DNA from: a bacterium
GTDB lineage: Bacteria > Vulcanimicrobiota > Vulcanimicrobiia > Vulcanimicrobiales > Vulcanimicrobiaceae
Direction of reading: 5' to 3'
DNA length: 60,000 nucleotides
Assembly (NCBI GenBank): GCA_021805775.1
Contig: JAJZED010000005.1
Location: 1-60,000 of the forward strand
The notes beneath the pieces are model-generated. The model ran no database searches, was not told where the DNA came from, and worked only from the letters and a program-made list of their open reading frames with translations. Position 1 is the stretch's first letter, and the number at the start of each line of letters is the position of its first letter. Below are positions 54,699-60,000 of the stretch, in pieces. The position numbers and the translations under genes were made by a program.

Positions 54699-55491
54699 TA
54701 TCCTTTCGCAGATCTTTCAACGCAAGGCGATTCGGCGGCACGATGAGGAGCGGCGCGTCCCCTACGACGGGCTCGTAGGGATCGCACGCGAACGGATGCA
54801 CGAGCGGCGAAACTTTGCCTCGGCCCTGGAGCGGGCGCATGGCATCGCCGTCATCGCCGAGATCAAGGGTGCATCGCCCTCGGCGGGAACGATCGCGAAA
54901 AACTTCGATCCCGTCGCCGTGGCGCGGCAATACACCGCTGCCGGCGTCGATGCGATCAGCGTGCTGACCGAGGAAGAGCACTTTCTCGGCGATATCGCCT
55001 ATCTCGACCGCGTGCGCGCGGTGAGTTCGGCGCCGCTCTTACGTAAGGACTTCATCGCGACTCCCTACGAAGTTGCCGCTTCGGCTGCAGCGGGAGCCGA
55101 CGCGATCTTGCTGATCGTAGCGGCATTACGCGACGATGAAGTACGCGCGTGCATGGAGGAAGCGCGGCGTTTCGAACTCGCAGCGCTCGTAGAGGTCCAC
55201 GACGCGCAAGAACTCGAGCGCGCGATCTCGCTCGGCGCGCGAATCATCGGGGTCAACAATCGAGACCTCCGTTCGCTCTCGGTCGATCTTGCAGTCGGCG
55301 AAGAGCTCCTGCCGCAGATTCCGTCCGATCGTTTTGCCGTCGGCGAGAGCGGTATGCGTGACGAACGAGACGTTCTGCGCCTCGCTCGCGCGGGCGCGCG
55401 CGCTGTGTTGATCGGCGAGTCGTTGATGCGCGAGGCAAGGCCGGGGAAGAGGATCGCGGCGATTCGCGCGGCCGTCTGCACGCTGCGATGA
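54691..55491 (+). CDS. trpC: indole-3-glycerol phosphate synthase
   Basis: A 266-residue (beta/alpha)8 enzyme that closes the indole ring. EIKGASPSAGTI, SVLTEEEHFLGDIAYL, LLRKDFIATPYE, GVNNRDLRSLSVD and GESGMRDERDV match the active-site loops (Lys of KDF as general acid). GTG start eight bases inside trpD. Confidence 0.97.
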   Translation: MPDILSQIFQRKAIRRHDEERRVPYDGLVGIARERMHERRNFASALERAHGIAVIAEIKGASPSAGTIAKNFDPVAVARQYTAAGVDAISVLTEEEHFLGDIAYLDRVRAVSSAPLLRKDFIATPYEVAASAAAGADAILLIVAALRDDEVRACMEEARRFELAALVEVHDAQELERAISLGARIIGVNNRDLRSLSVDLAVGEELLPQIPSDRFAVGESGMRDERDVLRLARAGARAVLIGESLMREARPGKRIAAIRAAVCTLR

Positions 55492-56117
55492 GAACGAGGG
55501 TAAAATTTTGCGGTATAACGACGCGGGCCGATGCCGATCTTGCAGTGGCGTGCGGTGCCGACGCCGTCGGATTTATTCTCGCGCCCTCGCCGCGCCGCAT
55601 CGCATTGGAGGAGGCGGCAGCGATTTCGGCAGTATTGCCGCCGTTTATTACGACGACGCTGGTGCTCGTCGACCCAAGCGAGCGGCTCTTAGCCGAGGCC
55701 GCTTCAGCTTGCCCCACCGCGCTCTTGCAATGCGCCGGCGACGAAGATCCGGCGATGCTCGAACCCTATGCAAAGCGAATCGTAAAAGCGCTCCACGTCG
55801 GCGAAGATAGCGATCCTTCATTGCTGGCCGCGGCGTGCAACCGGTATCGCCGATTTAACGTTCTGCTCGATACGAAGGGCGGCGCTGCGCGCGGCGGAAC
55901 CGGCGTGTCGTTTGCCTGGGATCGCGTCGTCGATATCGTGCGCAGTCGCCCGACGATCGTCGCCGGCGGATTGACGCCGGCAAATGTCGGTGCGGCGATT
56001 CGAACGTTGCGGCCGTACGGGGTAGACGTTCGCAGCGGAATAGAACGGAACGGACGAAAGGATGAGACGCTCATGCGCGCATTTCAAGCGGCGGTAAACG
56101 ATGCCGATCGAACCTGA
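55488..56117 (+). CDS. trpF: phosphoribosylanthranilate isomerase
   Basis: A 209-residue isomerase with the catalytic Cys in the start [20 protein letters not shown] and the Asp in [14 protein letters not shown], plus AGGLTPANV and DVRSGIER. The ATG overlaps the trpC stop (ATGA). Its 3' end overlaps trpB by 17 bases. Confidence 0.96.
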   Translation: MRTRVKFCGITTRADADLAVACGADAVGFILAPSPRRIALEEAAAISAVLPPFITTTLVLVDPSERLLAEAASACPTALLQCAGDEDPAMLEPYAKRIVKALHVGEDSDPSLLAAACNRYRRFNVLLDTKGGAARGGTGVSFAWDRVVDIVRSRPTIVAGGLTPANVGAAIRTLRPYGVDVRSGIERNGRKDETLMRAFQAAVNDADRT

Positions 56118-57303
56118 CGCACGCGGTTATTTCGGGGCTTTTGGCGGACGCTTCGTCCCCGAGGTGCTCGTCGCTGCGCTCGACGAACTCGAAGGAGCGA
56201 TGGGCGATGCATTCGCCGACGATGCGTTTTGGAGCGGCTATCGCGAGGCGTTACGCGATTTCGTCGGCCGCCCGTCGGCGCTCTATCCGGCGCGCCGCTT
56301 TCTCGGCGAAGACGCCTCGGCACCGTTGTTGCTGAAGCGGGAAGATACCAATCATACCGGGGCGCATAAAATTAATAACACCGTCGGGCAGGCCTTGCTC
56401 GCGATGCGCATGGGAAAGCGTCGCTTGATCGCCGAGACCGGCGCGGGGCAGCACGGCGTCGCTACCGCCACGGTAGGCGCTAAATTCGGTCTGCCCGTCG
56501 ATGTGTATATGGGCGCGCTCGATGTCGAGCGACAGGCGCTCAACGTCTATATCATGCAACTTCTCGGTGCGACGGTGCACCCGGTATCGGGCGGAACGAA
56601 GACGCTCAAGGATGCAACGAACGAGGCCTTCCGGGTTTGGGCGGCGCAGGTCGAGGAGAGTTTTTACGTGATCGGTAGCGTCGTCGGAGCGCATCCGTAT
56701 CCGTTTATGGTGCGCGAATTTCAGAAGGTGATCGGCGAAGAGACGCGGGCGCAGTGTTTAGAGCGCTACGGCCGCCTCCCATCCGATGTGATCGCTTGCG
56801 TCGGCGGCGGAAGCAATGCGATGGGAATGTTCTCGGCATTCATCGACGACGCTGACGTGCGCCTGTGGGGCGTAGAGGCCGCCGGCGAAGGCCTGACGAG
56901 CGGAAAGACGGCAGCTGCGCTCGGTGCGGGAAGCGTCGGCGTTCTGCACGGATCGCGCTCCTATCTGTTGCAGAGCGATCGTGGCCAAGTGATCGAGACG
57001 CATTCGATCAGCGCCGGGCTCGATTATCCCGGCGTCGGCCCCGAGCACGCTTACCTCAAAGATTCGGGGCGCGCTACCTACGTCGCGGTTACCGATGGCG
57101 AAGCGCTCGCCGCCTTTCACGAGTGCGCGCGGCGCGAGGGCATCCTCCCCGCACTCGAGAGCGCGCACGCGCTTGCATTCGCAAAAAAACTCGCCGCCGA
57201 TCGTGGACCCGATGCGTTGATCGTCGCGAACCTCAGCGGGCGCGGCGACAAAGATATCGCGCAGATTCGCGCGCTCGGCGAACGCAGCGAGGTGCCCCGA
57301 TGA
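56101..57303 (+). CDS. trpB: tryptophan synthase beta subunit
   Basis: A 400-residue PLP enzyme that joins indole and serine. The PLP lysine is in [18 protein letters not shown], with [24 protein letters not shown] (phosphate loop) and [11 protein letters not shown]. It belongs to the TrpB1 type that pairs with TrpA. Confidence 0.98.
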   Translation: MPIEPDARGYFGAFGGRFVPEVLVAALDELEGAMGDAFADDAFWSGYREALRDFVGRPSALYPARRFLGEDASAPLLLKREDTNHTGAHKINNTVGQALLAMRMGKRRLIAETGAGQHGVATATVGAKFGLPVDVYMGALDVERQALNVYIMQLLGATVHPVSGGTKTLKDATNEAFRVWAAQVEESFYVIGSVVGAHPYPFMVREFQKVIGEETRAQCLERYGRLPSDVIACVGGGSNAMGMFSAFIDDADVRLWGVEAAGEGLTSGKTAAALGAGSVGVLHGSRSYLLQSDRGQVIETHSISAGLDYPGVGPEHAYLKDSGRATYVAVTDGEALAAFHECARREGILPALESAHALAFAKKLAADRGPDALIVANLSGRGDKDIAQIRALGERSEVPR

Positions 57304-58085
57304 AGCTCGCGGCTGCCTTTGCCGCTTCGACGCGTCGTCGCCCGGCGTTCATCCCGTACGTGATGGCCGGCGATCCCGATCTCGCAACGACCGCGGCGAT
57401 CGTGCGGGCGTTGGCACGGAGCGGAGCCACCGCAATCGAACTCGGCATTCCCTACGGCGATCCGCTCGCCGACGGGCCGACGATCGCCGCCGCCGGTGCG
57501 CGGGCGTTAGCGGCCGGCGTCTCGATCGACGACGTCCTCGCGCTCGTCGCCGCACTCGCCCCGGAGATCGCGTCGAGCATCGTGCTCTTTACCTACTTCA
57601 ATCCGCTCGATCGTTACGGGCTCGAGCGCTTTGCGCGCGATGCCGCCGCAGCGGGTGCTGCAGCGGTCATCGTTCCCGATATTGCACTCGAGGAAAGCGA
57701 AGAGTTGCGGGCGATCTTCGCGCGTCACGGCCTCGACGTTCCGATGCTCGTCGCACCGTCGACGCCACCGGAGCGGGCGGCGAGAATCGCCGCCGCATCG
57801 ACGGGTTTTCTCTACGTCGTATCGCGACTCGGCGTCACCGGTGCGGGAAGCGAGCCCGATTTTACACCGCTCCGCCGCCAACTCTCCGCGTTACGCGCGG
57901 CGACCGATCTACCCTTAGCGCTCGGCTTCGGCGTGAGCCGCGCCGAGCACGTGCGCGCGATCGCCGACGAGGTCGATGCGGTGATCGTCGGGAGTGCGTT
58001 CATCGATGCGCTCGCAGGTTTGAGCGGTGAAGCTGCCGTTGCGGCGACCGCTCGATTCGTCAACGATCTCTTCGCAAGCGCATGA
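57300..58085 (+). CDS. trpA: tryptophan synthase alpha subunit
   Basis: A 261-residue aldolase-type barrel that releases indole. Catalytic Glu and Asp are in [16 protein letters not shown], with [20 protein letters not shown] and [10 protein letters not shown]. The ATG overlaps the trpB stop (ATGA). Confidence 0.97.
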   Translation: MKLAAAFAASTRRRPAFIPYVMAGDPDLATTAAIVRALARSGATAIELGIPYGDPLADGPTIAAAGARALAAGVSIDDVLALVAALAPEIASSIVLFTYFNPLDRYGLERFARDAAAAGAAAVIVPDIALEESEELRAIFARHGLDVPMLVAPSTPPERAARIAAASTGFLYVVSRLGVTGAGSEPDFTPLRRQLSALRAATDLPLALGFGVSRAEHVRAIADEVDAVIVGSAFIDALAGLSGEAAVAATARFVNDLFASA

Positions 58086-58648
58086 CGGCGATAACGTTAC
58101 AGACGGAGCGTTTGATGCTGCGGCCGTGGCGCGACGAGGATATCGAGGCGTGGGTCGATCTCTGCGCCGACGAGCGCGTCATGGAGTTCTTTCCGTCGAC
58201 GGTCGATCGCGCCGAATCGACGAGCACCGCGCTGCGCTTGCGAGAGCGGCTCGAACGGAACGGGTATGGTTGGTGGGTGCTCGAGCGCCGAAGCGAGCCG
58301 GGATTTATCGGCGCTATCGCGCTCCAAGAAGTACCGTTCGAGGCGGCGTTTACTCCCGCGTTGGAGATCGGGTGGCGGCTGAGCGTCGCCGCGTGGGGGC
58401 GGGGCTACGCCACGGAGGGCGCGCGCGCCGCGCTGAATTTCGCCTTCGAGCAGCTCGAGCGCGATGAAGTCGTCGCGATGACATCGACGCCGAACGTTCG
58501 CTCGCGGCGCGTCATGGAGCGGCTCGGCATGAGGCGCGATCCGCGCGATGATTTTGAAAACCCGCGTATCGAGATGGGGCACCGCTTGCGACCGCACGTC
58601 CTCTACCGAGCGAGCGGGCCGGGGGCAACCGCTGCAAGCGCGCACTAG
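58082..58648 (+). CDS. GNAT-family N-acetyltransferase, RimJ/RimL-like
   Basis: A 188-residue acetyltransferase of the RimJ/RimL type (LQTERLMLRPWRDEDIEAWV; acetyl-CoA motif GWRLSVAAWGRGYATEGARA; NVRSRRVMERLGM). The acceptor is unknown. It starts by overlap with trpA, so it is part of the trp transcript but probably not of tryptophan synthesis. Confidence 0.93.
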   Translation: MTAITLQTERLMLRPWRDEDIEAWVDLCADERVMEFFPSTVDRAESTSTALRLRERLERNGYGWWVLERRSEPGFIGAIALQEVPFEAAFTPALEIGWRLSVAAWGRGYATEGARAALNFAFEQLERDEVVAMTSTPNVRSRRVMERLGMRRDPRDDFENPRIEMGHRLRPHVLYRASGPGATAASAH

Positions 58649-58745
58649 CGGTTAAGTGGCAGGGCTCTCGCCGCGGAGTAGGTACTCTGTAAGGGTACGC
58701 CCGCCGCAGTTTGCGGCATTACCAGCCGATGCAAGGAGCCGCTCC

Positions 58746-60000
58746 GTGAGCACGACCCTCGAACGAATCGCCCCATTTACCAACGAGCCGGTGAAGAAGT
58801 TCTCCGATCCTCAGGAGATCGCGGAGATGCAAGCCGCGCTCGCGCGCGTCAAGGCGCGCTTCGGCGAGCGCTATCCGCTGGTCATCGGCGGGCGTCGCAT
58901 CGAGACCGAGAAGCAGATTCTCTCCCGTAACCCGGCGCACAAAAGCGAGATCGTCGGGTCGGTGAGTTCGGCCTCGGCGGCTCAGGCCGAGGAAGCGATC
59001 GAGCTCGCGGCCGCGACCTTCGAGAGCTGGAAGCGCGAGAGCTTCGAACGGCGTGCCGAGGTACTCTTCCGTGCCGCCGCGCTCATGCGCGAGCGCCGTT
59101 ATGAGTTCGATGCCTTACTGGTCTATGAAGTCGGGAAGAACTGGGCCGAGGCCGAGGGCGAGACGACCGAAGCGATCGACTTTCTCGAGTACTATGCGCG
59201 CGAGGCGCTTCGCTACGGCGGCGAGCATCCGATCGTTCCCTTCCCGGGGGAGCGGAACGAATTGCGCTACATCCCATTGGGCGTCGGAGCGGTGATCCCG
59301 CCGTGGAACTTCGCGCTGGCGATTCTCGTGGGCATGACTGCGGCGGCGCTGGTCACCGGAAACACCGTCGTGCTCAAGCCTTCCTCCGATTCGCCGGTGA
59401 TCGCGGCGCGCGTCGTCGATCTCTTCGAAGAAGCCGGTCTCCCGGCCGGGGCGCTCAACTTCATCCCCGGCTCGGGTTCGGTGATCGGCGATCTGGTCGT
59501 CGGGCACCCGAAGACGCGCTTTATCTCGTTCACCGGCTCCAAAGAGGTGGGGCTGCATATCAACGAGCTCGCCGCGAAGACCGCTCCGGGGCAGAAGTGG
59601 ATCAAGCGCGTCGTCGCCGAGATGGGCGGAAAAGATTCGATCGTGGTCGCCGCCGATGCCGACCTCGACGCCGCGGTCGAGGGCGTCGCCGTCTCGGCCT
59701 TCGGGTTTACCGGGCAGAAGTGCTCGGCGTGCTCGCGCGCGATCGTGGAGGCCCCGATCTACGAGGCATTCGTCGAGCGGCTCCGGGCGCGCGTAGCGAA
59801 GATCTCCGTCGGCGATCCGTCGCTCCCCGATACCGGCATGGGGCCGGTCGTCAGCGAGAGCGCCTTCAAATCGATCTCGCAGTACATCGAGATTGGCAAG
59901 GGCGAGGGGCGTCTGCTCTGCGGCGGAAACGCGATCGGCGACGAGGGCTACTTCCTCGAACCGACGGTGATCGTCGATGTCGCACCCGAGGCGCGCATCT
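58746..60000 (+). CDS. 1-pyrroline-5-carboxylate dehydrogenase, 3' end outside the window
   Basis: The first 418 codons of an aldehyde dehydrogenase of the RocA/PruA type, which oxidises glutamate semialdehyde to glutamate in proline and arginine breakdown. PFTNEPVKKFSDPQEIAEMQ at the start is typical. NAD-binding and active-site motifs are VIPPWNFALAI, FTGSKEVGL, Glu292 in AEMGGKDS and Cys326 in GFTGQKCSACSR. The GTG start has AAGGAG seven bases upstream. The frame is open to the window edge, with about 100 residues missing. Confidence 0.92.
   Translation, partial: MSTTLERIAPFTNEPVKKFSDPQEIAEMQAALARVKARFGERYPLVIGGRRIETEKQILSRNPAHKSEIVGSVSSASAAQAEEAIELAAATFESWKRESFERRAEVLFRAAALMRERRYEFDALLVYEVGKNWAEAEGETTEAIDFLEYYAREALRYGGEHPIVPFPGERNELRYIPLGVGAVIPPWNFALAILVGMTAAALVTGNTVVLKPSSDSPVIAARVVDLFEEAGLPAGALNFIPGSGSVIGDLVVGHPKTRFISFTGSKEVGLHINELAAKTAPGQKWIKRVVAEMGGKDSIVVAADADLDAAVEGVAVSAFGFTGQKCSACSRAIVEAPIYEAFVERLRARVAKISVGDPSLPDTGMGPVVSESAFKSISQYIEIGKGEGRLLCGGNAIGDEGYFLEPTVIVDVAPEARI

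Noticed and set aside
1-60000. CRISPR arrays, tRNA or rRNA genes, and prophage
   Set aside because: No regularly spaced repeats, cloverleaf-like segments or phage genes were found by eye. A tRNA or CRISPR scan would settle it.

Overview
The window is high-GC bacterial chromosome, densely packed. Many genes start with GTG or TTG and share 4-base stop/start overlaps. It carries the complete str/S10/spc/alpha ribosomal-protein gene set in an unusual, interrupted layout, surrounded by accessory metabolic and envelope genes. No 16S rRNA or other phylogenetic anchor lies in the window. The mix of high GC, PF07833-type 'stalk' domain envelope proteins and broken ribosomal operons would fit a poorly cultivated diderm-like phylum such as Eremiobacterota (WPS-2), but that placement is inference only.

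Layout. 1-0.4 kb: 3' end of an IS3-family element and an ORF fused to its end. 0.8-19.9 kb: an accessory region that reads as an aerobic CoA-dependent aromatic acid pathway. It holds a two-domain anthraniloyl-CoA monooxygenase/reductase-like flavoprotein, SDR, enoyl-CoA hydratase, acyl-CoA dehydrogenase, benzoate/2-aminobenzoate-CoA ligase-like enzyme and RidA. Two near-identical DUF3311 + sodium:solute symporter modules flank it. Interspersed are a GT39-type glycosyltransferase, an unknown polytopic membrane protein, a lipoprotein, a DUF5916-type outer-membrane-like protein, an EamA exporter and an alpha/beta hydrolase. 19.9-24.9 kb: a minus-strand acyltransferase/pseudopilin operon, a self-contained YtrA-type GntR operon with a clear operator, and a serine hydrolase.

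25.0-29.7 kb: rpsL-rpsG-fusA-tuf-rpsJ, ended by a strong terminator. 29.8-32.3 kb: an insert of six genes including glutaryl-CoA dehydrogenase. 32.4-45.0 kb: rplC to rpsM, with secY, adk, map, infA and rpmJ; rpmD (uL30) is absent. 45.0-50.9 kb: a second insert with a MobA-like nucleotidyltransferase, an MFS transporter, two paralogous stalk-domain proteins and a patatin-like lipase. 51.1-53.6 kb: rpsK-rpsD-rpoA-rplQ with its own promoter. 53.7-58.6 kb: trpD-C-F-B-A plus a GNAT acetyltransferase. From 58.7 kb: the first 418 codons of a 1-pyrroline-5-carboxylate dehydrogenase, cut by the window edge.

The two metabolic themes meet at anthranilate. The trp genes consume it for tryptophan, and the 2.9-16.5 kb genes look able to activate and degrade it as a CoA thioester. 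No system in the window is wholly unrecognisable. The best candidates for something undescribed are the rearranged catabolic cluster with its extra FAD oxidoreductase, the stalk-domain/unknown-domain paralog pair, the D/H-rich membrane protein, and the shared element just downstream of the ribosomal promoters.
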